Part shown: piece after piece, positions 44,968 to 54,364 of the stretch
Layout: each line of letters begins with the position of its first letter
Position numbering within the stretch: position 1 is the stretch's first letter
Assembly (NCBI GenBank): GCA_903893315.1
Contig: CAITLU010000037.1
Coordinates: forward strand, 1 to 64,000
Length of the DNA: 64,000 bases
Reading direction: 5' to 3'
DNA from: an uncultured bacterium
Lineage (GTDB): Bacteria > Desulfobacterota > Binatia > UBA1149 > CAITLU01
The notes under the pieces: generated by a model
Told to the model about the DNA's origin: nothing
Database searches by the model: none
Seen by the model: the letters and a program-made list of their open reading frames with translations, nothing else
Program-made: the position numbers and the translations under genes

Positions 44968-46044
44968 GTGGAATCCACCAAACACTTCAGCCCCGACAGC
45001 GAGGCCGGCCTTCTCGACTACCGGTTGCCGCCGGAACTGATCGCTCAGACTCCAGCGCCCGTGCGTGACGAGTCCCGGCTGATGATTGTTGACCGGGCTT
45101 CCGGGGATCTTCACCATGCGCGTTTCGGTGATCTTGCGGCCTGGCTCCCGCCGGGCGCGTTGCTGGTCGCCAACGATTCGAAGGTCATCCCGGCGCGTCT
45201 TCACGGCCGCAAGATCGGCAGCGGCGGCGCCGTCGAGGCCCTGCTGCTCGGCGTCGGCGATGGAACGGACACGCGCGCCCTGGCCCTTACGCGTTCGAGC
45301 AAAGGGCTGCGGGCGGGGCAGTCTCTCGCGTTCGCGCAAGGCATCACGGCTGTCGTTGACGGGGTTGTGGAGCAAGGCCGCTGCGTGCTGGACTTCGCGC
45401 CGCATACGGTCGCACGGGTGCTCGCCCTCATCGGGGAACTCCCGCTCCCGCCCTACATTCACAGACCCGACGGACCGAGCCCGCAGGACGTCGAGCGCTA
45501 CCAGACGGTGTACGCGCGCAGCCCCGGTTCGGTGGCCGCCCCGACGGCCGGTCTGCACTTCACCCGAGATCTATTGGAACGCTTGCAAAGTCACGGATTT
45601 GAATTCACAAAGGTGACACTTCACGTTGGCCCCGGCACGTTCATCCCGGTGCGGGGCAGTCTAAGCCATCACCACATGGAAGAAGAGCATTTCGAGATCG
45701 GGCAGGAGGCTGCCGAGAAGATCCGCGGCGCTCGCGGGGACGGCATACCTGTGGTGGCCGTCGGCACCACGGCCGTCAGGGCTCTGGAGGGATCGCTGCA
45801 GGACCGGACCTGCGGCGAGGCCATAGCCCAGGCAGGGGTTGGACGTACATCACTGTTCATCCAGCCCGGATATCGCTTCCAACTTGTCGACGGCCTGGTG
45901 ACCAACTTCCACCTGCCGGGCTCCACGCTGCTGGCCCTCGTCATGGCGTTGGCTGGCGAGGGACTGGTCCGCCGGGCTTACGAGACGGCGGTCGCTGAAC
46001 GCTATCGTTTCTACAGCTTTGGCGATGCGATGCTGATCCGATGA
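44968..46044 (+). CDS. queA: S-adenosylmethionine:tRNA ribosyltransferase-isomerase
   Basis: 358 residues, GTG start 44968. Makes epoxyqueuosine in tRNA from preQ1-modified tRNA, using the ribosyl group of SAM. Family motifs: DYRLPPELIAQTPAPVRDES, LLVANDSKVIPARLHGRK, VAAPTAGLHFTRDLLE, VTLHVGPGTFIPVRG and NFHLPGSTLLALVMA. The stop overlaps the tgt ATG by four bases. First gene of queA-tgt-yajC-secD-secF. Confidence 0.97.
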   Translation: MESTKHFSPDSEAGLLDYRLPPELIAQTPAPVRDESRLMIVDRASGDLHHARFGDLAAWLPPGALLVANDSKVIPARLHGRKIGSGGAVEALLLGVGDGTDTRALALTRSSKGLRAGQSLAFAQGITAVVDGVVEQGRCVLDFAPHTVARVLALIGELPLPPYIHRPDGPSPQDVERYQTVYARSPGSVAAPTAGLHFTRDLLERLQSHGFEFTKVTLHVGPGTFIPVRGSLSHHHMEEEHFEIGQEAAEKIRGARGDGIPVVAVGTTAVRALEGSLQDRTCGEAIAQAGVGRTSLFIQPGYRFQLVDGLVTNFHLPGSTLLALVMALAGEGLVRRAYETAVAERYRFYSFGDAMLIR

Positions 46045-47174
46045 GTGCGCTTCAATTCGATGTCGGCTCCAGGGTCCGTGGGGGCGGGCGCTTGGGAACG
46101 CTGAGGTTGCCCCACGGAGTCGTGGAAACGCCAGCCTTCATGCCGGTCGGCACCTACGGCACGGTCAAGGGGCTTACTCCGCGGCAGCTTCGAGGTGCCG
46201 GTGTGCAGATGGTCCTCGCCAACGCCTACCACCTTGCGCTGCGGCCTGGAGTCGAAACGGTGGCCCGTCTCGGTGGCATCCACCGTTTCATGGGCTGGGA
46301 CGGACCGATCCTGACCGACAGCGGCGGCTTCCAGGTTTTCAGTCTCGCTGATCACGTGAAGGTGGATGAGGAAGGGGCCTTATTTCGTTCACATATAGAC
46401 GGCGCCAAGATGCTCCTGACTCCGGAGGTTGTGGTGGATCTGGAGATGCGCCTTGGGGTCGATATCGGCATGGCTTTCGACGTCTGCGTCGCCGAGCCAG
46501 GGGATCGTCGGGCAGCGGCCGACGGCGCCGCGCGCACGCTGCGCTGGACCCGGCGGACCCGGGCGGTGCTGCGCGAGGAGTCGCCCACCTCGATCTTCGC
46601 CATCCAGCAGGGCGGCCTGTTCGAGGACTTGAGACGCGAGAACGCCGAGGCCTTGATCGAACTCGACTTCCCCGGCTACGCGGTCGGCGGCCTGTCGGTG
46701 GGCGAGGGGCGCGAAGACACGATGCGTGTGGCGGAGGCCGCCGTTGCGATGCTGCCCGATGCCAAGCCCCGATACATGATGGGCATGGGCACTCCGCTGG
46801 ACCTCGTCGACCTGTGCGGCTGGGGCTACGACCTTTTCGACTGCGTGCTTCCGAGCAGAAATGGCCGCAACGGCAGCCTGTTTACCGCGACCGGAACCCT
46901 GTCGATCCGCAACGCCCGCCACGCTGATTTCGACGGGCCGCTGGAGGAGGGCTGCGACTGCGAAGCTTGCATCGGTTTTTCGCGCGGTTACCTTCACCAC
47001 CTCGCCAAGCGGGGAGAGATGCTCGGCGCCGTCCTGTGCAGCTTGCACAACGTACGTTTCTATCAGCGGCTGATGAGTGAGATTCGCGCGGCGCTTGCCG
47101 CAGACCGGTACGATGCGTTTCGGCGGGATTTTCGGGCCCGCTACCAAGAAGGTTCTGGAGGTTCGGATGGATAG
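46041..47174 (+). CDS. tgt: tRNA-guanine transglycosylase
   Basis: 377 residues. Exchanges guanine-34 for preQ1 in tRNAs with GUN anticodons. Motifs: GVVETPAFMPVGTYGTVKGL, LANAYHLALRPG, LTDSGGFQVFSLA (active-site Asp nearby), GGLSVGEGREDTMRV, PRYMMGMGTPLDL and the zinc-binding set at the C-terminus (CDCEACIGFSRGYLHHL, with the later His). Ends with the yajC start inside the gene (overlap eight bases), so translation is coupled. Works with QueA and QueG, which are also in the window. Confidence 0.97.
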   Translation: MSALQFDVGSRVRGGGRLGTLRLPHGVVETPAFMPVGTYGTVKGLTPRQLRGAGVQMVLANAYHLALRPGVETVARLGGIHRFMGWDGPILTDSGGFQVFSLADHVKVDEEGALFRSHIDGAKMLLTPEVVVDLEMRLGVDIGMAFDVCVAEPGDRRAAADGAARTLRWTRRTRAVLREESPTSIFAIQQGGLFEDLRRENAEALIELDFPGYAVGGLSVGEGREDTMRVAEAAVAMLPDAKPRYMMGMGTPLDLVDLCGWGYDLFDCVLPSRNGRNGSLFTATGTLSIRNARHADFDGPLEEGCDCEACIGFSRGYLHHLAKRGEMLGAVLCSLHNVRFYQRLMSEIRAALAADRYDAFRRDFRARYQEGSGGSDG

Positions 47175-47490
47175 CGCGATGATTTCACCAATATTGGCTC
47201 AAGCCCTGCCGCCGGGGCTTGTCCAGCTTGCGCCGATGATACTGATCCTCGGTGTCTTCTATTTCCTGTTGGTGAGGCCACAGCAGCAGCAGGCCAAGGC
47301 CCATGACGAGTTCGTCCGCGGCCTCAAGCGCGGCGATGTCGTTCTCACCGCCAGTGGGCTATACGGGCGGATCGTCGATGTACGTGAGTCGGACGTAACC
47401 TTGGAGATCGCCTCCAACGTCCGTGTTCGATACGAGCGTTCGAAGATTTCGGCTGCGTCCCCGGTGGGCGCGGCGATCAAGGAGGGCTGA
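47167..47490 (+). CDS. yajC: YajC, preprotein translocase subunit
   Basis: 107 residues, the usual size. One N-terminal membrane segment (LAPMILILGVFYFLLVRPQ), then RPQQQQAKAHDEFVRGLKRG and DVVLTASGLYGRIVDV, the YajC signature. It starts inside tgt and is followed by secD, so tgt-yajC-secDF forms the common bacterial arrangement. Part of the SecDF-YajC accessory complex. Confidence 0.97.
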   Translation: MDSAMISPILAQALPPGLVQLAPMILILGVFYFLLVRPQQQQAKAHDEFVRGLKRGDVVLTASGLYGRIVDVRESDVTLEIASNVRVRYERSKISAASPVGAAIKEG

Positions 47491-47492
47491 TA

Positions 47493-49061
47493 GTGGATAG
47501 GGGTATGTCCTGGCGAGTCTCGGCGATTGTCGGACCGTTGCTGGTCGCGCTCGTCGTGCTGATGCCGAATTTCGTGAGCGAGTTGCCGGATTGGTGGAAG
47601 TCAGTGTTCCCGACCCAGCCGGTTTCGCTGGGCTTGGACCTGCGCGGTGGCATCCACCTCGTTCTGGAGGTCCAGTCGGACAAGGCAGTGGAAAACTCGA
47701 TCGACATGACGATCGAGCAGCTTCGTCGCGAGGCGAGAGAAAAGGAGATCGCCACACGCGACTGGAAGCGTGACGGAATGGACGCTCTTTCGTTCGCCGT
47801 TGTCGGTGACGCAAAGCGTGGCGAGATGGAGAAACTGGTCTCCGATACTTATCCCAACCTCCAGCCGCTTCCCGGCTCCGGCTCCGACGGTCGTCTCCAG
47901 TACCATCTGGCCAAGCAGGAAGTGGAGGGTATCAAGAGCCTTGCGATCGAGCAGGCTTTGGAGACGGTGCGCAATCGCATCGACGAGTTCGGCGTGGCCG
48001 AGCCGACCATCCAACGTACTGGGACGGATGGCATCCTCGTGCAGCTTCCGGGAATCCAGGATGCCGAACGTGCCAAGAGGCTGATCGGCCGCACCGCGCA
48101 GCTGAGATTTCAATTGGTGGCCAACGATCCTAACGCGCCCGGAGTGCAGAAACTTTCGGGCAGCGAAGTCGATCCGGTTACCAAGCGGCCGAGTGCGACC
48201 ACTTATAACGTGGAACCGACGGTTCTGATGACCGGCGAGGTCATCTCCGACGCGCGTCATCGCCCCGGCCAGATGGGCGAGGCGCCCTATGTTGCGATCA
48301 CGCTGAATACGCAGGGTGCCAGCGTCTTCGACCGCATCACCGCCGACAGTGTCGGGCGGCGCATGGCGATCGTGCTGGACGGCAAGGTGCAGAGCGCGCC
48401 TGTCATACGTGAGAGGATCGGCGGCGGTCGCGCCGTGATCACCGGCAACTTCACTCTTGACGAGGCCCGTGACCTGGCCATCGTGCTACGCGCCGGTGCC
48501 TTGCCGGCGCCGGTAGTCGTCGCCGAAGAACGTACAGTAGGCCCGTCGCTCGGACGTGACTCGATAACCGCCGGTACGCAGTCGTTCCTACTCGGTGGAA
48601 TCGTCGTCATGCTCTTCATGGGCACTTACTACCGTGCGGCCGGCCTGATCGCCGACGTTGCGATGATCTTCAACGTCGTGCTGATCGTCGCATCGATGGT
48701 TCTGTTCCACGGTACGCTGACCCTGCCCGGCATTGCCGGCATCGTGCTGACGATGGGCATGGCGGTTGACGCCAACGTACTGATCAACGAGCGTATCCGC
48801 GAGGAACTGAGGGGAGGAAAGACCGCCCATGCTGCCCTGGACGCGGGTTACAGCAAGGCTCTTCCTGCCATTCTCGACTCCAACATCACGACGTTCCTGT
48901 CGGGTATAATCCTGTTTCAGTTCGGATCCGGGCCGGTCAAGGGCTTTGCCGTGACGCTTTGCATCGGAATCGTCATGACCATCTACACCGCGGTCTACGT
49001 TTCGCGCGTGCTTCACGACCTCGTCGTGGGAACCAAGCCCGCAGCACGTCTGAGCATCTGA
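47493..49061 (+). CDS. secD: protein translocase subunit SecD
   Basis: 522 residues, GTG 47493 with AAGGAGGG six bases upstream. Proton-driven helper of Sec translocation, large periplasmic head. Motifs: GLDLRGGIHLVLEV (D1), ALETVRNRIDEFGVAEPTIQ, GTDGILVQLPGIQDAERAK, then the membrane half with VVAEERTVGPSLGRDSI, GMAVDANVLINERIREELR and ILFQFGSGPVKGFAVTL. Ends ten bases before secF. Confidence 0.97.
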   Translation: MDRGMSWRVSAIVGPLLVALVVLMPNFVSELPDWWKSVFPTQPVSLGLDLRGGIHLVLEVQSDKAVENSIDMTIEQLRREAREKEIATRDWKRDGMDALSFAVVGDAKRGEMEKLVSDTYPNLQPLPGSGSDGRLQYHLAKQEVEGIKSLAIEQALETVRNRIDEFGVAEPTIQRTGTDGILVQLPGIQDAERAKRLIGRTAQLRFQLVANDPNAPGVQKLSGSEVDPVTKRPSATTYNVEPTVLMTGEVISDARHRPGQMGEAPYVAITLNTQGASVFDRITADSVGRRMAIVLDGKVQSAPVIRERIGGGRAVITGNFTLDEARDLAIVLRAGALPAPVVVAEERTVGPSLGRDSITAGTQSFLLGGIVVMLFMGTYYRAAGLIADVAMIFNVVLIVASMVLFHGTLTLPGIAGIVLTMGMAVDANVLINERIREELRGGKTAHAALDAGYSKALPAILDSNITTFLSGIILFQFGSGPVKGFAVTLCIGIVMTIYTAVYVSRVLHDLVVGTKPAARLSI

Positions 49062-49070
49062 GGAACGGCC

Positions 49071-50006
49071 ATGTTCGAACTGATCAAACCGAATACCAAC
49101 ATCGACTTCTTCAAGTTGCGTCCATACGCCTTTTCGCTGTCGGGTTTCCTGACGGTGGTGGGAATCGTGGCGCTGATCTACCGCGGCGGTCCCAATTACG
49201 GCATCGACTTCGCCGGCGGCATCATGCTTCACGTTGCCGTCGATCCGAGCGTGAGCATCTCCGATGTACGCGGCGCGGTCGACAAACTGGGGCTCGGCGA
49301 TCGCGGGGCCTCGGTTCAGGAGTTCGGCAACCAGCCGGGCGAATACCTGCTGCGCGTGGCTACGGCCGACGACAAGCTCGCCGGTGGAGAAGCCGAGTCG
49401 ATCAAGAAGTCACTTGCAGGTGCGTTCGCCGACAAGAATTTCCGCGACCTGCGCACGGAGGTGGTCGGTCCACGGGTCGGAAAGGACCTGCGTGAGAGGG
49501 CGGTGCTTTCGGTTCTCTTTGCGACGCTGATGATGGGCATCTACATCGCGTTCCGCTTCGACATGCGCTTCGGCATCGGCGCAGCGGTGGCTCTCTTCCA
49601 CGACGTGATGGTAGCCGTCAGCGCGTTGGCGATCTTCAACATGGAGGTCGACCTGACCATCGTGGCGGCGCTGCTGACCATCGTGGGGTACTCGGTCAAC
49701 GACACGGTGATCGTCTCGGACCGAATCCGCGAGAACCAGCACCGCTACCAAAAGGAGGGTATAAGGACCCTGATCAACCGCAGCATCAACGAGACGCTGT
49801 CTCGCACCATCCTGACCAGTTCTACAACCCTGATGGTGTGCGCGGCGCTCTACATGTTCGGCGGCGGCGTCATTCACGGGTTCGCGTTTACGCTCCTGGT
49901 CGGCATCGTTACCGGCACCTACTCGTCGATCTTCATCGCCAGCCCTATCGTCGAGATGTGGAAGGGCGGTGGAACGACTCTCGGCGCCGATAAGGCGAAG
50001 GCCTGA
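49071..50006 (+). CDS. secF: protein translocase subunit SecF
   Basis: 311 residues, five to six membrane segments. Motifs: RGGPNYGIDFAGGIMLHVAV, GPRVGKDLRERAVLSVLFA, TIVGYSVNDTVIVSDRIREN, NETLSRTILTSSTTLMVC and FGGGVIHGFAFTLLVG. Partner of SecD. Last gene of the queA-tgt-yajC-secDF series; a methyltransferase gene begins about 120 bases later. Confidence 0.97.
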   Translation: MFELIKPNTNIDFFKLRPYAFSLSGFLTVVGIVALIYRGGPNYGIDFAGGIMLHVAVDPSVSISDVRGAVDKLGLGDRGASVQEFGNQPGEYLLRVATADDKLAGGEAESIKKSLAGAFADKNFRDLRTEVVGPRVGKDLRERAVLSVLFATLMMGIYIAFRFDMRFGIGAAVALFHDVMVAVSALAIFNMEVDLTIVAALLTIVGYSVNDTVIVSDRIRENQHRYQKEGIRTLINRSINETLSRTILTSSTTLMVCAALYMFGGGVIHGFAFTLLVGIVTGTYSSIFIASPIVEMWKGGGTTLGADKAKA

Positions 50007-50055
50007 GCCGTGGACCGGAGGCGGAAAGTTTCTGCAGTCCGGCACCTCCGTCGGG

Positions 50056-50082
50056 TTGAGACGGGACGGGCGGACGTATAAG
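50056..50082 (+). promoter_or_regulatory. candidate promoter for the methyltransferase gene
   Basis: TTGAGA (50056-50061, 5 of 6) and TATAAG (50077-50082, 5 of 6), spacing 15 bases, about 40 bases upstream of the ATG at 50125. The spacing is two bases short of ideal, so this is moderate evidence only. Confidence 0.35.
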
Positions 50083-50124
50083 CAGACGACTGCGCGGCAT
50101 TGTATAGGTCGCGTGGGCACTGAT

Positions 50125-50790
50125 ATGGAACAAGGCACCACTTTGAATCAGGGGCGCCGCAAAGAACTGCCGCATCGCAGTCGGATATATTCCGACCTGG
50201 CAGGGCTGTACGACCACGTCTTCACGCGGGTCTTCGCCGAGCGTATCGACCGCGTCGTCAAGGGGCTGTCGATTCCGGCCGAGGCCAAGGTCCTGGAGGT
50301 TGGCATCGGGACCGGCCTTTCGCTCGATGCCTACCCTCGCCAGTGCCGGGTGATCGGGATCGACCTGTCCCGGGACATGCTCGACCGCTGCGAGGACAAG
50401 ATGGATCCGGCGCAGCACGAGCACATCGAACTTCGCCAGATGGACGCTCTCCACCTGGAGTTCCCCGACGAGAGCTTCGACTATGTGACGGCCTTTCACG
50501 TCATCACGGTGGTTCCGGAGCCCAAGAAGATGCTCGCCGAAATGGTCCGGGTCTGTAAGCCCGGCGGCAAGATCGTCATCATCAATCATTTTTCGAGCGA
50601 AAGGGCGCTGATCCGCTTCGTCGTCGACGGAGTCGACCCCATTACCCGCTATCTCGGCTGGAGCACCAGGCTGAGGCTCCACGACGTCCTGGATTCGGGA
50701 GTGCTGGTCCTGGAGAAGCGCTACAAGACTTCTCCGTGGTCCCTGTTCACCATCGTCGAAGCACGCAAGGCGACGACCGGCGACCGCTGA
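50125..50790 (+). CDS. SAM-dependent methyltransferase, phospholipid N-methyltransferase-like (PmtA type)
   Basis: 221 residues from ATG 50125. Class I fold: motif I VLEVGIGTGLSLDAYPRQC, GIDLSRDMLDRCEDKMDP, FDYVTAFHVITVVPEPKKM and GGKIVIINHF. RIYSDLAGLYDHVFTRVFAE at the N-terminus and the GLSLDAYP version of motif I resemble the Rhodobacter-type PmtA, which makes phosphatidylcholine from phosphatidylethanolamine. A small-molecule methyltransferase is possible. It follows secF and converges on nadA. Confidence 0.8.
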   Translation: MEQGTTLNQGRRKELPHRSRIYSDLAGLYDHVFTRVFAERIDRVVKGLSIPAEAKVLEVGIGTGLSLDAYPRQCRVIGIDLSRDMLDRCEDKMDPAQHEHIELRQMDALHLEFPDESFDYVTAFHVITVVPEPKKMLAEMVRVCKPGGKIVIINHFSSERALIRFVVDGVDPITRYLGWSTRLRLHDVLDSGVLVLEKRYKTSPWSLFTIVEARKATTGDR

Positions 50791-50838
50791 CCGGCCTCTG
50801 CCCACCACCGATCCGGGCGGCCCATCGCCTGGGCAACA

Positions 50839-51843
50839 TCAGCCGAGGGCGATCATTCTTTCCAGCGAGGCGCGGGCGCGGGCGCATATGTCGCGGTCCA
50901 GCAACACTTCGTCCTTGCCCTCGATGAGCGCGTCGCGAGTTCCGGCAAGCGTGATCATCTTCATGTAGTGGCACAGCTGGCAGGCTTTGTAGAAACGCTT
51001 CTCTGGCACTTCCATCAGCAGACGGTCGGACAGGCCGCACTCCGTTACTACCAGAAATTCGGCAGCGTCGGTGTCGCGCGCGTAGCTGATCATGCCGCTG
51101 GTGCTCAGTACCGCGTCGGCCTCTGCCAGCACGTCCGCTCTGCACTCCGGGTGGGCGACGACGCGGATTCCCGGGTGGCTCTGACGCACCTTGCGTATGA
51201 CATCGGGACGGATCTGGTGGTGGACGTAACAGTCCCCGTCCCAGGCGATGATGTTCTTGCGGGTATTACTCGCGACGTAGGCCGCAAGGTTGCGGTCGGG
51301 CACGAACAGGATGTTGTCCGAGTCGACGGCGTTGACGATCTTGACCGCATTTGAAGAGGTGCAGCACACGTCGGTGACGGCCTTGACGGCCGCGCTCGTG
51401 TTGACGTAGCTGACCACGACGAGGTCGGGGAATACTTTGCGCAGTTCGTCCCGGCGGGCTACCAGAGCGTCGGCATCGACGCTGTCGGCCAGGGAGCAGC
51501 CTGCACGGGCGTCGGGAATCAGCACGCGCTTGTCGGGAGACAGGATCTTGGCGGTTTCGGCCATGAAATGAACGCCGCACAGCACGACGGTGTCACCGGC
51601 GACATCGCGGCCGCGGCGCGCCAGTTCGAGGGAATCACCGACAAAGTCGGCGACCTCGAAAATCTCGGGGCGTTGATAGTTGTGCGCGAGAATGACCGCG
51701 TTCTTTTCGCGCTTGAGAACGGAGATTTCAGCGACCAGTTCTTCGATGTGTTCGCAGCTCTCTTCGGAGTAGACGGACTCCTGGCCAAGGGTGCGAAAGC
51801 GGTCGAACAATTCGCCTGTCTGCTTGTTGCGGACGGTGCTCAT
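50839..51843 (-). CDS. nadA: quinolinate synthase
   Basis: 334 residues. Condenses iminoaspartate with DHAP in NAD synthesis, using a [4Fe-4S] cluster. The three cluster cysteines are in VVLCGVHFMAETAKIL, DVCCTSSNAVKIV and HPECRADVLAEADAV. Other hallmarks: ILAHNYQRPEIFEVADFVGD, AGCSLADSVDADAL and the CQLCHYMKMITL region near the end. It is upstream of, and in the same direction as, nothing else related; queG lies 51 bases upstream on the same strand. Confidence 0.96.
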   Translation of the reverse strand: MSTVRNKQTGELFDRFRTLGQESVYSEESCEHIEELVAEISVLKREKNAVILAHNYQRPEIFEVADFVGDSLELARRGRDVAGDTVVLCGVHFMAETAKILSPDKRVLIPDARAGCSLADSVDADALVARRDELRKVFPDLVVVSYVNTSAAVKAVTDVCCTSSNAVKIVNAVDSDNILFVPDRNLAAYVASNTRKNIIAWDGDCYVHHQIRPDVIRKVRQSHPGIRVVAHPECRADVLAEADAVLSTSGMISYARDTDAAEFLVVTECGLSDRLLMEVPEKRFYKACQLCHYMKMITLAGTRDALIEGKDEVLLDRDICARARASLERMIALG

Positions 51844-51894
51844 GTGCGTGCCGCAATGTGACCTCTGACCGGCGCGGGGTCAATTGAGATCGTC

Positions 51895-53094
51895 TCAGCG
51901 AGTTCGTGCCAGCGCTGCGCCTGCGGCGCGCCTGACCGGCGGCGTCGGATCGTGCGTTTCGGCGCGCAGCAGACTTCGTGCGGCTTGTTCGCCGCCTAGT
52001 TCGCCCAGCGCCCACGCCGCGTGCGTACGGACCAGAGGCTCGTCGTGTTCCGCGAGCGCGCGCTCCAATGGTGCGACTGCGGCCTGATTCGCGCTATTGC
52101 CGAGAGCGACAGCGGCGTTTCGCGCCAGGCCTCGGCGCTTGGGGCGCGCCAGCGCCGTGCCCGAATAGGTAGCGTGGAATTCGTCCTCTCCCATGCTGAG
52201 CAGGCCGACCAGCGAGGGACGCGCCGCGGCCGGTGTCACTGGTGGACTCTCGACATCGTTCCACGGGCACACGTCCTGGCAGTCATCACAGCCGAACACC
52301 CAGTTGCCGATCCGCGAGCGCAGCTCCGACGGTATCGGACCGCGTAGTTCGATGGTGAGGTAGGAGACGCAAGAACGCGCGTCGATGGTGGGACCTCGGT
52401 CGAGAGCACCGGTGGGGCAGGCGCTCACGCAACTGCGACAAGTGCCGCAGCGATCGGCGACAGGTTCCGTGTCTGCGGGAATCGGCAGGTCCGTCAGAAG
52501 ACAGCCGAGTAGAGAAGTCGATCCGAAGTCAGGGTGCAGCAGCATGGTGTTGTAGCCGTACCAGCCGAGTCCGGCCCTGCGTGCCAGGTGCCGCTCCACC
52601 AGCGGCCCGCCGTCGACGTGGACTTGGGTCGCGCGACTTCCGCAGTAGCGCACGAAAGCCGCGAGCCGTTCGAGTTTTTCGGCCAGATGCAGGTGGTAAT
52701 CCTCGCCGAGCGCGTACGCGGCGACGCGTCCGGTGAGGCGCTCGCGCCAGTCGGGATCGGGCGCGGCGCCGATACCCCGGTATTTCCACGCGACCACGAT
52801 CACCGAGGCGGCCGCGGCCATGAAGCGGCGCGGTGAAGTACGGCGCTCGATGTCGCGTTCCATGTAGTCCATCAGACCGTGTCGATTCTCGGCGATCCAC
52901 TTGCCGAGCAGAGGACCGCAGTCGAGATCTTCGGCACCGGTGAAGCCGCACGCTGAGAAACCCAGTTCCAGGGCGCGAGCGCGGATCGCATCGCGCAGCC
53001 TGACGCCCTCGCTGCCGGCCTCGCGAGAACCGTTGCGCGGCGCCTCTGGGGTGCTACTGTCCACGCCGACGATAATGCCCACAAACAGTTTCAC
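51895..53094 (-). CDS. queG: epoxyqueuosine reductase with C-terminal HEAT-like repeats
   Basis: 399 residues from GTG 53094 (53064 also possible; the frame opens to 53301). Last queuosine step, cobalamin-dependent. Motifs: RALELGFSACGFTGAEDL, YALGEDYHLHLAEKLERL, ARRAGLGWYGYNTMLLHP, the two [4Fe-4S] sets CGTCRSCVSACPTGALDRG and FGCDDCQDVCPWN, and a C-terminal region of ALGNSANQAAVAPLERAL and AAWALGELGGEQAARSLL, the HEAT-type repeats seen in longer QueG. QueA and Tgt lie 5-8 kb away in the same window. Confidence 0.95.
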   Translation of the reverse strand: MKLFVGIIVGVDSSTPEAPRNGSREAGSEGVRLRDAIRARALELGFSACGFTGAEDLDCGPLLGKWIAENRHGLMDYMERDIERRTSPRRFMAAAASVIVVAWKYRGIGAAPDPDWRERLTGRVAAYALGEDYHLHLAEKLERLAAFVRYCGSRATQVHVDGGPLVERHLARRAGLGWYGYNTMLLHPDFGSTSLLGCLLTDLPIPADTEPVADRCGTCRSCVSACPTGALDRGPTIDARSCVSYLTIELRGPIPSELRSRIGNWVFGCDDCQDVCPWNDVESPPVTPAAARPSLVGLLSMGEDEFHATYSGTALARPKRRGLARNAAVALGNSANQAAVAPLERALAEHDEPLVRTHAAWALGELGGEQAARSLLRAETHDPTPPVRRAAGAALARTR

Positions 53095-53250
53095 ATCACA
53101 GAGCCAGCCTCTCGTGTGGCTTGCCGCGAAAGCCGTGGAGAAGGTTCTGGTTGCGAGGTCAGGCAATCCCAGCGCCGCTCGCGGTGGTTGCGGCCGCAGC
53201 GCGTCGCTGGCTGCGCAGCGGGTCTGACGGCCGCAACGAGGTTTCTGGTC

Positions 53251-54312
53251 TTGGCTGTTCCTCGCATCGCTGTTTATCTTTCCCGTCACGGTTACGGACA
53301 CCTCGTGCGTGCTGCGGCCGTGCTTGAGCGTCTGGTAGAACGCATGCCGGTTCGGCTGACCGTCGTGGCACCGCAGCCTCGGGATCTGTGGCCGCTACGT
53401 CTGAGATCCGTCAGCGAGTGGATCGCGACGTCCTGCGATGTCGGCGTAGAGCAAAGCGACGACGTTACCGTCGATATCGCGGCCACCGGCGACGCATTGG
53501 AGCGTTGGCTGGCGCGGCTGCCCGACATCGTCGCTCGCGAAACATTGCGCCTGCGGCGCGGTTTCGATCTGGTGCTCGGCGACGTTCCGCCGCCGGTATT
53601 CGAGGCTGCCGCTGCTGCCGGTGTTGAGTCGGTCGCGCTGGCCAATTTCTCGTGGGACTGGATCTACCGGCAACTTGGCTTCGAGGCCGCCGCCGTCGCC
53701 AGTGAGGCGATGTACGCGAGGGCCGGATTGTTGCTTGAAACCACACCGTCGGCACCGATGGATGCTTTCGTGCGGCGGCAAGCGCTGGGCCTTGTGACGC
53801 GGAAGCCGCCCGGCCTGCGAGACAGGACACGGGCGCTGCTCGGTGCCGGCGATCGCGAGAGTGTGGTGCTCGTCGCGCTGCGGGCCGACTCGGCCTCGCT
53901 GCTGCGGTTTCCCGCGCCGATGCGCCACGTGCGTTACCTGCTGCCGTCGGGTTGGCCAGGCGATGGCGAGCGAGCCGACGTCAGATGTGAGTCGACCTTG
54001 GATTTTCTCGAACTGCTCGAAGCCGCCGATGTCGTAGTGGGCAAGCCAGGGTACGGATTGATCGGTGACGTCGCGGCGAGCGCGACGCGCCTGCTCTACT
54101 TGTCACGTCCGGGCTTCCCTGAGAACGAGGTTCTCGAAGCGTGGCTGGCGCAGCGCGCCGGCACTCGTCGTGTTTCGCGCGAGGCCTTGCACTGCGGTGG
54201 CTGGTCGCAGGACCTCTGCGCACTGTTGGGCGAACCTGGGCCATCCGCGGTCGATCTGTCTGCGGTTGATCATGCAGCCGACGTCCTGTTCGACCGACTC
54301 GCTTCTTGTTGA
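53251..54312 (+). CDS. GT-B-like glycosyltransferase family protein
   Basis: 353 residues from TTG 53251 (GAGG nine bases upstream); the frame is open to 53116. N-terminal VPRIAVYLSRHGYGHLVRAA resembles the HGYGHxxR motif of the UDP-sugar glycosyltransferase/L-arabinokinase N-domain family; later FDLVLGDVPPPVFEAA, VALANFSWDWIYRQLG and ADVVVGKPGYGLIGDVAAS, the C-terminal nucleotide-sugar-like site. No kinase domain is present. It overlaps none of its neighbours; DUF4149 follows. Donor and acceptor unknown. Confidence 0.75.
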   Translation: MAVPRIAVYLSRHGYGHLVRAAAVLERLVERMPVRLTVVAPQPRDLWPLRLRSVSEWIATSCDVGVEQSDDVTVDIAATGDALERWLARLPDIVARETLRLRRGFDLVLGDVPPPVFEAAAAAGVESVALANFSWDWIYRQLGFEAAAVASEAMYARAGLLLETTPSAPMDAFVRRQALGLVTRKPPGLRDRTRALLGAGDRESVVLVALRADSASLLRFPAPMRHVRYLLPSGWPGDGERADVRCESTLDFLELLEAADVVVGKPGYGLIGDVAASATRLLYLSRPGFPENEVLEAWLAQRAGTRRVSREALHCGGWSQDLCALLGEPGPSAVDLSAVDHAADVLFDRLASC

Positions 54313-54364
54313 AGAAGCGGCTGCGAGGTCGACTGTGACCTTCGACGGCGTTAGCGTAGGCGGC

